Shown here one piece after another: positions 24,659 to 34,939 of a stretch of 64,000 bases of DNA. The notes beneath the pieces were generated by a model. The model ran no database searches. It was given only the letters and a program-made list of their open reading frames with translations, and had not been told where the DNA came from. How positions within the stretch are numbered: position 1 is the first letter of the stretch; the number at the start of each line of letters is the position of its first letter. Origin of the DNA: Diabrotica undecimpunctata (Eukaryota > Arthropoda > Insecta > Coleoptera > Chrysomelidae); the NCBI RefSeq assembly GCF_040954645.1, contig NC_092809.1, forward strand, positions 130,003,914-130,067,913, written 5' to 3'. The translations under genes and the position numbers were made by a program.

Positions 24659-25062
24659 TCTGAAATAAAAAATAAATCCATCAAGAACTAAATGGGACTG
24701 GTTTAATTTACAATACGGTTGCCTAAATTGGACCGGTCCAATTTACAAGTTAATTGCTGGTCCAATTTAGGAAACCTTGTTCTAAAGCTAAACAATATCA
24801 AATTTCACCCATAACGGGTTTTACTAATTTGGAGGTTAGGTCACGAAAATAGTCCCTAAACCATGGCCTCTTTAATGACTCTTACCTACTGAACGGTAAG
24901 TAATAGTATCTTTGTATTGGAAGTTAAATAATCACGAAAACACTAATATTTTCTCAACCGTTGCGTTGTTTACAGCTCCACGTGTTGAAACTCTCTTGTC
25001 GGTTCGCTCAAATCTGCAAAGGTCCAATTTAGGAGCCGGTCCAATATAGGCGACCTACCCTA

Positions 25063-25122
25063 TATATCCCTGTTATAGTAAAAGATTGCATTTCATTTTA
25101 ATTCGAATTCCACCATGGTTCT
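25063..25122. other. Right flank of pogo element
   Basis: Short AT-rich stretch without coding content. Confidence 0.4.
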
Positions 25123-25165
25123 ACACGTATTTCGAGTTATATCAACTCTCATCAGGGAACACTTG
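25123..25165 (-). ncRNA. Hammerhead-like ribozyme motif
   Basis: Minus strand: CTGATGA (25150-25156) – GAGTT-GATAT-AACTC, a perfect 5-bp stem II – GAAA (25131-25134) – ATACGTGT – A. The segment after GAAA is nearly self-complementary, and its last T followed by A fits the UH cleavage site. GTTC before CTGATGA can pair with GAAC after the site if one C is bulged. Hammerheads with very short, palindromic stem III act as dimers in Penelope-like elements and retrozymes. The surrounding 130 bp has no coding sequence. Activity is untested. Confidence 0.5.
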
Positions 25166-27276
25166 TGGAAGTTCAAACTAAAATGAAATGAAATGAAATG
25201 AAAAGATAGTCTTGTCAAAAGTGAACTGTAGATGTCGGAATAAAAGGTTATTCCTAGTATAGTTCAATAGCCTCTGGGTAAGAGAGGCCTCCCGACTTCT
25301 TGTTGCTTCATATATATCTATATATCTATATATCGGTAACTACTAATACGATATTTTTATGAAAATTGGTATATGGGGATTACAAGTTATGAAAAACTTA
25401 AAAAGAATATTTTGACGGAAATGAACAAAAACTTTGGTATTTTAAATAGAACATCCTGTACATTATTTCATTTTTATTTTAAATTTACCGTAAAATTCTA
25501 GACAAATGTATGAAGTATCATAGGTCAAAACTTCATATTTTTTGAGTTACTCATCTTTTTTCAGAAATTTTGACAGATATAGATACACTGTGCAAAGTTC
25601 ATCCATTTACAAACATAATGTGTTAAAAACCTTTACACACAAAGAGTAGGTCTCGTTCTTTCGGAAATTTACATAGAAATCGAATTTATAAATACAGGGT
25701 GTTAACAAATGATACGCAATTTCTTGAAACTTTAAATCACAGTAAGTCAATAATTTTAAATGAAACACCTTGTATTTTATAATTTAATAATTTTAAACTA
25801 CCTAATGTTTATACTTTTGAAGGTAATTGTGGTTTAATGTTAAAGGTAGGATATTTATTGTTTTATTTTAGCAGGCAGTGTATGAAGATGTCATAATTCC
25901 ATCTATTCAGTGAATTTTAAAAAAATATAAATTTCATCCTTATTCCTACACCCCAGTTCAAAGTTTAAAGGAAACAGATCATAATAAAATAATAGAGTTA
26001 GCAGAATTTGTAACGATAAAATGTCAAGAAGTCCAAAAAAACTATTGCTAGAAACATATAGGTTCTTGTTATAGAGGTCCATACTACTCAAAACATCTGT
26101 CGTTTGCCTGGAGGGATCAGTGTCACGAGAAGAGTCTTATTTGCCTGGACATGATAGGAGATATAAATATGAATCCCATGACGAATTTTGGATTTGAAAA
26201 TATCGACTAAACACGACAAGACAGACAAAGAAAACAAAATGGATAAATAAATTAAAATATATTTTAAAACAAAAAGGAAAATCACTAGACGAAGTACAAT
26301 TACTGACCAAAGGTAGAAAAAACGGACTGAAATTTATAATTAAATTATAACCCTCGGTTGACCCCCTAATGAATAAGGTAAACGAAGAACAAGATTTCTA
26401 GGAGGATGATTGTAATTCCAAAATAATCAGTCTCGTTTTATTATTCAGTCATTATTTGGTAGAACATTCGTTGAGGCTTGTTACTTTTATTATATTTTAT
26501 TTAGAAAAAAACCTACATTTTACATATAATACTACCCATTTACAATAAATGGTATTACACATAGTAACAGTACCTACCATACCATAGTTCGAGGTATCGA
26601 TTACCTTTCCATAAATATCAAGGTACGCCTTGCTCATTTACAGAAATTTATTACTACGCTGGGTAATATGTTTACAGTAGATGCAAATGACATATCTGAA
26701 GGCCGCTGGCTAGGAAAATTGGCCCACTTGCCGTTGATTGGTCCATATCGAAGGTGTGACGTATATGTAATGTATTACAACACAAGAGAGAAATAAAAAA
26801 TTTATAAATTATTATTATTTATTAGAAAACATGTTTTAAGATAAAAATATCGATAATCTGTTAAAAAACAATTCTTGTTTAATACATTCTTGTTTTTCGA
26901 AAAGATAAATTGGTCGTGAGATTATTAATAAATCGTTTCATACGTAAAACTTTGTTTTTTCAATAGTCATGATAAATATCGTGTTTAAAAAGTTTTAAAA
27001 ATGGAATCTATAATCAATGCAAAAACATTTCACCGACTATAATAGCGCTGGAAATGTACATTTTTTAATTAAATTTTAAACTTAATGTTATAATAATGTT
27101 GCGTATAAAATAAAATAAAACCGTTTATTTTTTATCGAATTCCGACATCTTTCTTGTTCTCTATTTTGAAGTTCTCGTACTGCCAAAAAACTATAATTTT
27201 AAATTATTGAATCTCAACAGCTCGACGAAGACGAAAAGACAAAAAAGAGGCTACCATTTATGATATACTCCGGACG
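25166..27276. other. Gene-free region with a tiny MITE-like inverted repeat
   Basis: About 2.1 kb without a coding signal. Four TGAAA-type units (AAATGAAATGAAATGAAA) occur at about 25180. A pair of inverted 14-mers, AAATACAGGGTGTT (25690-25703) and its near-complement at 25764-25777, bounds about 88 bp and resembles a mariner-derived miniature element. Short frames at 25903-26285 on the minus strand are not recognisable. 26890-27060 is a dispersed repeat listed separately. Confidence 0.45.
26890..27060 (+). repeat. Unclassified dispersed repeat U, copy 1
   Basis: About 170 bp that align with 31895-32070 over their whole length, with roughly two thirds identity by eye. Shared blocks include ATTAATAAAT, TACGTA, AACTTTGTT, AAAAAGTTTT and GACTA-TAGCGC-GGAAA. 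Neither copy has a coding frame or clear ends. Confidence 0.55.
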
Positions 27277-27498
27277 TTAAATAATGATATAATGTAACGA
27301 AGACTGTAGGTTATTTTTTGCATTCATTCGTGACCAAATTTCGTCTGGTGCTATTGATCCAACTAGATTGCGGTCTTCTTTGATTACCTTGTATGCTCTT
27401 GGACCATGGTCCGCCTGGCCGATGGTTCGCTGGTCCATCCATTGTCTTCCTACGTGTCTAGTCCAGTTGTATGTTAACATTCCATTTTTTAATGACAT
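27277..27498 (-). pseudogene. Probable LINE C-terminal relic
   Basis: The minus strand encodes a decayed version of the post-RT region of non-LTR elements: NWTRHVGRQ (consensus W-GHV-R), a region that in another frame reads GPWSKSIQGNQRRPQSSWI-like (consensus GRP--RW), and NLQSSLHYI. The likeness is weak and needs frame changes, so this is tentative. Confidence 0.4.
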
Positions 27499-28044
27499 CT
27501 GATACCTTGGATTTCTATGTTATTTCTGTATTAGGTATTGTGCCTTTTTAGCTTGATTTTAATCATTCTACATTCCATCCTAAGTCACATGAATTTATGT
27601 ATTATGTACGAGGATGTTGTTATTGAAAGCCCTCGTTTTGGTTTCATAATTTAATATTGGCAATATGTACTGATCGAAAGTTTTTGCTTTTAAAATATTA
27701 GATATGTTCGTTTTCAAAAAATAATATTTGTAATTGTTCAACTACTGCCCAGCCTAGGGAAGATCTTTTATTCAAATCAGAATTTAGGTTATATTTTGAC
27801 AGTTTGACTGGCAGCAACAATGCCAGATAAATGGAAAGAAGCGTTGACAATCCCCAATCTTATAAGTAAAGTCGTCCCAGGAGCGCAACTCAACAATATT
27901 GGCAATATCATTTTAAAGTCGTCTACTTTAAAATGTATAATGTATGTCTGAATTGTCAATATAAATAAGTCACATAAAATTAAATTATTAGAAGAATTTT
28001 TCACTAAGTAACAAAAAAACAAAAATTTGTTTAATTTACTAATG
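27499..28044. other. No gene recognised
   Basis: AT-rich, with only short frames. The 77-codon minus frame at 27789-28022 resembles no family. Confidence 0.4.
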
Positions 28045-28190
28045 TTTGTATTTTGAGAACGATTTCCGAAGTGGAAATTGAAACGTCAATAAACGTACTT
28101 TAACCTTTAATTGTAGCTTATTCCCATTTAAATAGTAATTACTTTAAAATACCACAAGAAAATAGCTTCAGAACAATATAAATTTTATTG
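28045..28190 (+). repeat. Hairpin repeat family HR, copy 4
   Basis: The best-preserved single copy. TTTTGAGAA is followed by the hairpin CGATTTCC-GAAGT-GGAAATTG, then AAACGTCAATAAACGTACTT. The 5' and 3' parts are joined by GTAGCTTATTCCCATTTAAA, and the copy ends with CACAAGAAAATAGCTTCAG. No coding potential. Confidence 0.82.
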
Positions 28191-29062
28191 TCGCTACCAT
28201 ACTTTTAAGTATGTATGTACCCTCCAATATTTTTTTCATTTATCATTTGTTTTTCTAGTTCAGTGTTAATGCGTTCGGTAATTTTAGATCTTATTATAAA
28301 AAATTTAAATGGAGCTAATGTTGCCACTGGAGTTTTCATGCCCTGAAAATTTGTTATGTACATTTTTCCAATCATTTGTCCCTTTTGTCATTAGCGTTGT
28401 TTGTTTTTACCATAAATTTGCAGACGTAATACAATAAGTAGTTGGTTTCAGTATAAGCCGACCGATCCCCTTTAACTTTTTCTTCGCTATTAATTGTTCT
28501 GAAGAAGGAAGCAATAGTTAATTTTCTTGTAATTGTTTTGATACTTCTTTGCATCGAATAGAAGATGATTGCAAAGATCCATTTATTGATTTTGGTGGAT
28601 TTTTTATATAATACTCTCACATGGCGTCTGTTAAGTATTCTGACCGTAATGCAATGTCGTTTACAAAACTCTTAGTTTCATCATTACTTTACGACGATTT
28701 TAAATTTATATTTTCTTCTTTTATTTTATTTTTACAATCTGTATTGCTTGATTTTTCTTGCTGGTCTTTTTGCAGAATAGTTTTGAACACAAATGAAATT
28801 TCTTGAGTTTTTCCAAATGAAATTTAGGAAAATGATGATAATTGTTGTATCTTCATCTGCTCTATCTCCAGTTAAAAATTTGTTCAACGATCTTTTTAGT
28901 TTTGTTACAACTTTATCTCGATCTGCCTTTTGTTTTCTATATTCACTTCCACTTAAATGTTTATAGGAACTCATTTTAAAGACTACGTACTAAAAAGAAA
29001 GAAGAAAATGATCTTCAATTAAATTTTATTTTACTCAATATTGTAATCACAAACAAAATTAC
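28191..29062. other. No gene recognised
   Basis: Minus-strand frames at 28372-28620 and 28732-28974 are Lys/Arg-rich and without recognisable motifs. The region lies between two HR repeat copies. Confidence 0.4.
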
Positions 29063-29197
29063 TTCCACTTCGGAAATCGTTCTCAAAATACAAACATTAG
29101 TGTATTTTGAGAACGATTTCCGAAGTGGAAATTGAAACGTCAATAAACGTACTTTAACCTTTAATTGTGGCTTATTCCCATTTAAATAGTAATTACA
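29063..29197. repeat. Hairpin repeat family HR, head-to-head dimer
   Basis: A partial minus-strand copy (29063-29092) and a longer plus-strand copy (29101-29197) are joined head to head. The join is a perfect 30-bp inverted repeat with an 8-nt loop, AACATTAG. The plus copy continues with AAACGTCAATAAACGTACTT as in copy 4 and stops after CCCATTTAAATAGTAATTAC, without the distal block. Confidence 0.88.
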
Positions 29198-29404
29198 ATT
29201 TGTGATATTTTATAATATATTATACTTATATTATTTTTTAGGCTCGATCGTATTTACAGATTTACACACATATTACACACTTATAGATTTTATCAATCCA
29301 CGATCCGAAATAATTTGGCAATAATTTGGATATGTTTCAGCAATAATTATGACTATATTTTCTGTTAAATAAAAATAAAAATGAATCACAAAAATTAAAA
29401 ACCT

Positions 29405-29475
29405 AATTTTTGGGCCCCAAAAATTACGAGCCCTAGGCACGTACCTAGGTTGCCTAGGCCTTAGTCCGCCCCTGC
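29405..29475. mobile_element. Solo hAT-like terminus
   Basis: The minus strand from 29475 starts CAGGGGCGGACTAAGGCCTA. The CAGGGGCGG start is the usual pattern for terminal inverted repeats of hAT elements. Repeated CCTAGG motifs follow. I cannot find the opposite end or an 8-bp duplication, so this is probably a deleted hAT MITE inside the LINE-C copy that follows. Confidence 0.45.
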
Positions 29476-29595
29476 GGAAGAACTTAAAGCTTTGGGCGTA
29501 GAGAATTGAATGGAGATTTCCCAAGAATGGAGGCATGTTGTCAAATCGGCTGAAAGCCACGAAGGGTTGTAACGCCACGGAGTAAGTAACTAAGT
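29476..29595 (+). pseudogene. LINE-C C-terminal fragment
   Basis: The plus strand reads AEELKALGVEN, then EWRHVVKSAESHEGL, a stop, and RHG. It matches WKNIVKQAKTHKGL, stop, RH at the end of the LINE-C copy at 11167. Only the last 40 codons remain, cut on the 5' side by the hAT-like terminus. Confidence 0.65.
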
Positions 29596-29649
29596 ATGGT
29601 TTTGCAGATCTGTGTCTGACCCATTTTCTTGCCACTAGTTCTTTCTTTT

Positions 29650-30420
29650 CCCTTATTTTTTCGTTAACTCTATTTCACCACCAACACCAGGTCTGGTATA
29701 TTTTCAAACTTCTTTACTGAGGTTTTTTGTGACCGCCACTTGATTTTTGTGGTCCTCCCTTATATTTTATTTAGTTTCCCTTTTTTACTTCGATGTCCAG
29801 CACAAGCAACTTATGCTCTTGGTTCACAGTCTCACTAACTATTACCTTGCAGTCCTTATATTGACGTGAATGACTTTGTCCACTTTTATATATGATAATT
29901 TGATTTCCTTTCTTTTGACAAAATGTAACAACAATCGCCTGTTGCTTATTTCTCCATATCATCTCCAGCATTATTTATAGTTCCAAAGCCATATTCTCTC
30001 TTGGATTGGCTCACATGTGCGTTTAAATCACCTCCTAGCACTCTCTTCTTCGATGGAATATCAGTCAGTATCTCTCCTAATTGATCATAGAAAGCTTTTA
30101 TTTTATTCTCACCCAGACCAATTTAGGGAGCATACTTACACAATATGCAACACTTTTTTTATCAACTTTTCTCCATCTTTTACCTATATACCACAATTTC
30201 TAACCTTTACATAGTTCTTTCGCACTATGTCCTTTATACTTGGTCTCTTTAATGCAAGCAATTTGTACTCCACGTCTTTTAGACGCATCTATTACTCCAT
30301 ACTCTTGCATGTAACACTTCCAAGATTCCAAGACTCTATCTTGATTTTTCTAACCTGTAATAATGTTTCCACCGGAAATCCGAAATGTTTGCTCCCCACC
30401 ATTTTACCTCATTAAATATC
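29650..30420 (-). pseudogene. LINE-A endonuclease domain
   Basis: The minus strand from about 30400 contains KIKIESWNLGSVTCKSM (catalytic Asn region), RRGVQIACIKETKYKGHS (QETKWKG-type, the catalytic Glu kept), VLGGDLNAHVSQSKREYG (the GDLNA catalytic motif) and, near 29860, KDCKVIVSETVNQEHKLLVL (the last catalytic block, with NQEH where TQH is common). Frameshifts and stops divide it. The EN-internal segment matches 6235-6345, so it is the same family. Confidence 0.75.
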
Positions 30421-30618
30421 ATTTCAGTATAGTTTTTGATACATTGGAGTAGGTCTTTTCATTATTATGGTTTGACAAAATTTTTTGACATTTGGTGCCT
30501 GTATGGTTTTTCTATCAGTAGTATGTCCTGTACCATTTAGCCAACACATCAACACATTCAGATGCTCAGCTAGATATTTTTTTCATGAGAGTATAAATAA
30601 AAACCACATAGGCTACGT

Positions 30619-31764
30619 CATCATCATTGGTGCTACAGCCCTATAAAAGAGCCTCGCCCTTCCCAAGTCTATTACGCCAGTCAGTTCTATCCATTGCCAA
30701 CTGTTGCCAGTTTGCTGCGCCTATTTTTCTACCATCTTCGTTTACACCATCCCTCCATCTGAGTTTTGGCCTACCCCTACTTCTACTTTCCACAGGTTGT
30801 GACATTAGAATTCTTTTAGGAGGGTTGTTCTGCTGTGATCTTGCCAGATGTCCTGCCCATCTTAGTCTTCCTATTTTTATAAGGGATACTACGTCCTTAC
30901 CACCAAATATATGTTTAAATCTGTGATATATCTCGTAGTTGTACCTCCTTCTCCAAACACCATTTTCACCGATGCCACCGAATATTCTTCTCAGGATCCC
31001 TTATTCAATTATAAGCAGGAGGTTTTCATCTGCCTTGGAAATGGTCCACGTCTACGACCCATATGTCAACACTGATTGTATAATTATTTTGAATATGGTA
31101 ATTTTTTTTAGGCTTAAGTTTCTGCTTCTCTTATGTCTACTCAGTCCAAAATAGCATTTGTTGATGCCATTATCTTAGTTTTCTCCTCATTTACTTGCAT
31201 GCCCATATTTTTTGAGGCGTTTGACAAGGTGGTATAAACATGGTTGTGCAGGCAACTAGGTCAACATCATCTGCATATGCCAAAATTTGGGATGATTTAT
31301 TAAAAATGTTTCCTCTGTTGTCTATTTGGGCATCCCCGACCGCCTTTTCCAGAGCTATGTTGAAAAGAAAACACGCCAACGCATTTTCCTGTCGCAGCCC
31401 AACATGCGTTTCAAATGCCTGGGATTGTTCGCCCTGTATTTCGACATTGCAAACAACTTTACGTATTGTAGCCTTAACCAATCTTATCAGTTTATCGGGG
31501 ATGTGGAATTCATCCATGGCTTCATACAATTTATTTCTTAGGACACTATCATAGGCCGATTTAAAATCTACGAAAAGATGGTATGTGTCTATATTGAATT
31601 CATTGATTTTTTCCAGTATTTGCCTTAGCACAAAGATCTGGTCTGTTGTTGATCGACCAGGGCTAAAACCACTTTGATATTCGCCAAGAAGCTCCTCTGA
31701 ATATGCACTCAGGAGACCATATAAAATACTCGAAAATATTTTGTATGCTGTATTAAGGAGGGTT
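30619..31764 (-). mobile_element. LINE-D, 5'-truncated insertion with TSD
   Basis: A 1146-bp insertion flanked by ACATAGGCTACGT (30606-30618) and ACATAGCCTACGT (31765-31777), 12 of 13 identical. The 3' end (low coordinate) finishes with ATGATGATG rather than AAG repeats. The 5' end is cut inside the RT domain. Coding content is on the minus strand. Confidence 0.82.
30640..31750 (-). pseudogene. LINE-D reverse transcriptase and C-terminus
   Basis: Minus strand. The RT palm is open at 31631-31191, with HLFVDFKSAYDSVLRNKL (motif A), HVGLRQENALACFLFN (motif B; the usual RQGD Gly-Asp is Glu-Asn here) and QILAYADDVDLVA (motif C). In broken frames the post-RT region follows, with RRIFGGIGENGVWRRRYN, GRLRWAGHLARSQQNNPPKR, RGRPKLRWRDGVNED and a final WRNRLGKGEALL. 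The motif-B change and the frameshifts make it inactive. Confidence 0.82.
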
Positions 31765-31777
31765 ACATAGCCTACGT

Positions 31778-32387
31778 AGCAGAATTTAATATCACGTTTA
31801 TTTTATAAAACAAATAAAAAAAATTTAAATTAATTTCTAAAAGCGCAATAATATTATAAGTTGATTTTTGGCAATCTGTATTCCTACCTGTTAAAAAGAT
31901 AAAAACCGGTCCTGATAGTATTAATAAATTGTCCGTTCGTACGTACAACTTTGTTATTTTCTTTAGTGAATAAAAATATCGAACGAAAAAGTTTTTAAAC
32001 ATATGGCATCTGTAATCAGTCAAAAAAATATTTCATCATTTCGACTAGCGCAGGAAAGAAAAACTGAACCTTACATCATGCGGGTGCCAAGAAACTTGAA
32101 TTTTAAAAATAAGCAATAAAAGTGACGCAATCGATATATGAAAATTGGCTATCTTTCGGTAAACAGTTTAAATTATAGATGTTTTTAAAAGGTGGTTTGC
32201 TTTGATTTAATAATTTATATGCAACAAAATTTGAATCTAATATTCGCATTTATTGTATATTCACTTTGATAGAAATATAAAAATAGTATTTTAATAGACC
32301 GTAATATTATTCTTATCTTAAAGAATAATATAAAAATATTTATTTCCTTCTATAGCTGGAAAGTTTCTATAAAAGTAATCATATATA
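31778..32387. other. Gene-free flank containing repeat U, copy 2
   Basis: AT-rich sequence between a LINE-D insertion and a Tc1 element. 31895-32070 is the second copy of repeat U (see 26890-27060). No coding frame. Confidence 0.5.
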
Positions 32388-33863
32388 CACATATGTCCAA
32401 AAGTTTGGAATATTGGAATATTTCATCTTTTTATTGATTTTTATATATAAACTCTTCTGAATAGTTAAACATCATTTTGTTTCAATTCTTAACAATACTA
32501 AATAAATCTCAAAACCAGATAGACGATATGCAGAAAAATTATTTATTCTCTTGGAGTGAAAAACTTACAATGTACAAGTTACATTTAAAAATAAATTAGT
32601 ATAGAAAAAAATAAATTTTAATAAAACAAATAATTAGTATTTCCTCCATTGGCTTGTATGCATGCATGTAGGCGATTTGGTATGCTGCCGATTAACTGGT
32701 CGAGCTGGGCTTATGGAATTCTCTCCCATTCTTCACGAGCAGCATCTTTTAGTTCTCGAAGTGTAATAGGGGGATTGTTTCGCTTCTTGATACGTGTTTT
32801 GAGAATGTCCCAAGCATGTTCAATAACGTTCATTTCGGGGAAGTCGAGGTCCACTGTAATGTAGATATTCCTTCTTCTTCCAGAAAATTTTGTTCTGCTG
32901 CTGTTAGATGAGGAGGTGCGTTGTCATACATAAATACTAATTCATCACCTATTGCCCCTCGGAATAGACGTACGACAGGATTTAAAACTTCCTCGATGTA
33001 CACAGCACCAGTGACTCTTCTCTCCAGAACCAGCAGTGGCGTCCATGTACTACTCATAATACCACCCCAAACCATAATACTGCCACCTTGAAATGGGACA
33101 CCCAGTTGGGCTGTTTTTAATCGGGCTTTTTGTCCTGGGGCCCTCCAAACCAGTGTTCTTCGCGAATCAGATACCAAGCCAAGTTTTAACTCATCAGAGA
33201 ACATCAGGTTATTCTAGTTAGAACCAGGATGCACCATTTCTCTGGTCCATTGCAACCTTACTATTTTGTGTTGGTAGGTTAGTTTAACAACATGTAGCGG
33301 CCTTCTACGATACAAATTTATCGCATTTAGTCTGCGTGTTATTGTTTACCGTGAAATATTCAGTCCTTGAAGCCTAGAAATTTCTCCGGATATACCACTT
33401 GTAGATTCCAGACGATTTCCACGAGTTATCAATGTTATTTGCCGGTCTTGTGCTGCTGTTGTACATCGACTTCTACCACTTCTGGAACGATCCTTGACGT
33501 CATTTGTATCTTGGATTTTTTTTTAATTTTCGATACAGTATTCTGAGTAACAATATTCGCGATATAACTTTAAATAAAGCCCTGTTGTAATAAAGTAACT
33601 ACTCTAGATCTGCTAAAATGAGATATCACGTTTCTAGGCATTTTTAAACCGTTCAATTCAAATTTCAACAATGACTGAAAAAATGTGTAAATACGCTAAT
33701 TAGTTGAATGTGACATGTAATGTTGAAAATCATACAAAAACGATTCAAATTTTTTATCATTTTCATTTAAAAACGTTCTAGAATGAATATCAACAACAGT
33801 TTTAAAACCACCATAGGCGTAGATATAGTATTTGTACATATTCCAAACTTTTGGACATGTGTG
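32388..33863 (-). mobile_element. Tc1-like DNA transposon, both ends present, defective
   Basis: A 1476-bp element with 26-bp TIRs that differ at one position (left start CACATATGTCCAAAAGTTTG, right start inwards CACACATGTCCAAAAGTTTG). It is flanked by TA at 32386-32387 and 33864-33865. Transposase on the minus strand. It lies only 3 bp outside the terminus of the DUF7869 transposon at 33867, so it landed next to that element's end. Confidence 0.9.
32630..33641 (-). pseudogene. Tc1-like transposase (DD34E), frameshifted
   Basis: Starts at Met 33641 (MPRNVISHFSRSRVVTLLQQ, helix-turn-helix region), followed by an early stop. The catalytic core is open at 33204-32830: MFSDELKLGL (first Asp), GGSIMVWGGIM and VFMYDNAPPHLTAAE (second Asp). 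A 1-nt shift at about 32845 moves to EMNVIEHAWDILKTRI, which holds the catalytic Glu with 34-residue spacing. The end, near NGGNTNY, lies at about 32640. It needs a few corrections to be functional. Confidence 0.86.
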
Positions 33864-34215
33864 TATATCGTGACCAAATTGGTAAAGTAGCGAATGTGCA
33901 TATTCGTTACTTTTCAGGAGAGCTAAAAAACACTTTGGGCTTCGAGTAAAAATATGTTTGTAATGTTATTTTGTCTTTACACGCCTGATCTGAAAACCTT
34001 AAGAAATGACTAAAAAAAGGTTAATAATGAAAATAGTCTAAGTAACCATAGTAACTGAAAAAGTCACATTCGTTAGTTTACCTAAGTGACTATTAGAATG
34101 TTAGGCTATAAAAAATAGCGAATCTGCATTTGTGTTAAAGGAGAATGTACTTATGTACTGTTTTCTCATGAGGTGGGTGAACAGAATAGAGAACTTTAGG
34201 ATTGAACAAAATTTA

Positions 34216-34939
34216 CACACACACACACACGCAGTGATCAACCCTGCCCCTAGGAACATGTGTATACCAATGTAAGAATGGGATCCACATGTCCGAAGAT
34301 CAAACCGGTCACACCTCGCTAGTCGAAGTGGTACCTATCTGACCCCCAGGCTTTTCCACCACCCCTCCTCATCGTGTGACTTACGTGAGGAGGCTTATGA
34401 TCTGAAATTTACTTAAGATGCCCTGGGTAATAGGACATCCTCGGTTTTTAGTGAATGTGGTTATGCCACCTAACTGTAGGGGTAGCCACATCTAGGCTTT
34501 TCTCCCTATTTACTTTACTGACTCAATTGATTTTACTCTAGCTTTACGTCGGGACTTGAGTCCCTAAAAAAAGAAAAAGGAGCGTGTGTTCCGACCATAG
34601 AGCCATCAGCCTGAGCTGATGACTCTATGTCCGGAAAAAAGTGTGTGCTCGGTCACTCAGCCGCCGATTTGGCAAAATAAATTTTGTTCTCCTCGCCGGC
34701 TGAGCACCCGAGAGGGGTCCGGCCACCAAGCCCATGCATGCCGCACATGACCTCAGTGCTCGGATTTCGCGAGTAGATCTTTCATTTCGATCTGCCTTAA
34801 GGGCCTAGTCCGCGGAGCGGTATATAGAAGGCCTGGCGGGCCCCTTCTATACTTGCTATATAAGGTAAATTTACGTTAAACGGTTTAATGAAAAGTATGC
34901 ATGTATCAATATGAATTTACGTTATTTAATCAGAAAACA
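34216..34939 (-). other. GC-rich, hairpin-rich 3' segment of the Jockey insertion
   Basis: No coding frame. Several strong hairpins: GGGACT/AGTCCC at about 34553; a 20-bp arm pair with 17 matches around 34596-34640 (CCATAGAGCCATCAGC facing GCTGATGACTCTATG); CTCGG-CTCAGCCG facing CGGCTGAG-CCGAG (34648-34713); AGATC/GATCT at 34773; TATAGAAGG/CCTTCTATA at 34823-34853. The base composition differs sharply from the AT-rich surroundings. It may be a structured 3' UTR or transduced sequence. Confidence 0.6.

Larger units (their letters stand above)
20448..25062 (-). mobile_element. Pogo/Tigger-like DNA transposon split by a LINE
   Basis: Imperfect TIRs: the left end reads TAGGGTAAGGTTTCCTAATT and the right end, inwards, TAGGGTAGGTCGCCTATATT. 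Both continue into a TTGGA(A/C)C motif. Several more copies of AAATTGGACC occur near both ends (20656, 20676, 24734, 24769, 25021), facing inwards, like transposase-binding sites. The transposase is on the minus strand (24658-23277). Without the nested 2.2-kb LINE the element would be about 2.4 kb, a normal size for Tigger. TA target duplication is plausible but ambiguous in the TA-rich flanks. Confidence 0.8.

Noticed and set aside
30627..31154. Plus-strand frames of 99 and 71 codons
   Set aside because: Antisense of the LINE-D C-terminal region, which has the recognisable motifs on the minus strand.
34290..34310. tRNA-type B box (GATCAAACC) suggesting a SINE in the GC-rich segment
   Set aside because: No matching A box at the right spacing and no tRNA-like head; a single 9-mer is not enough.
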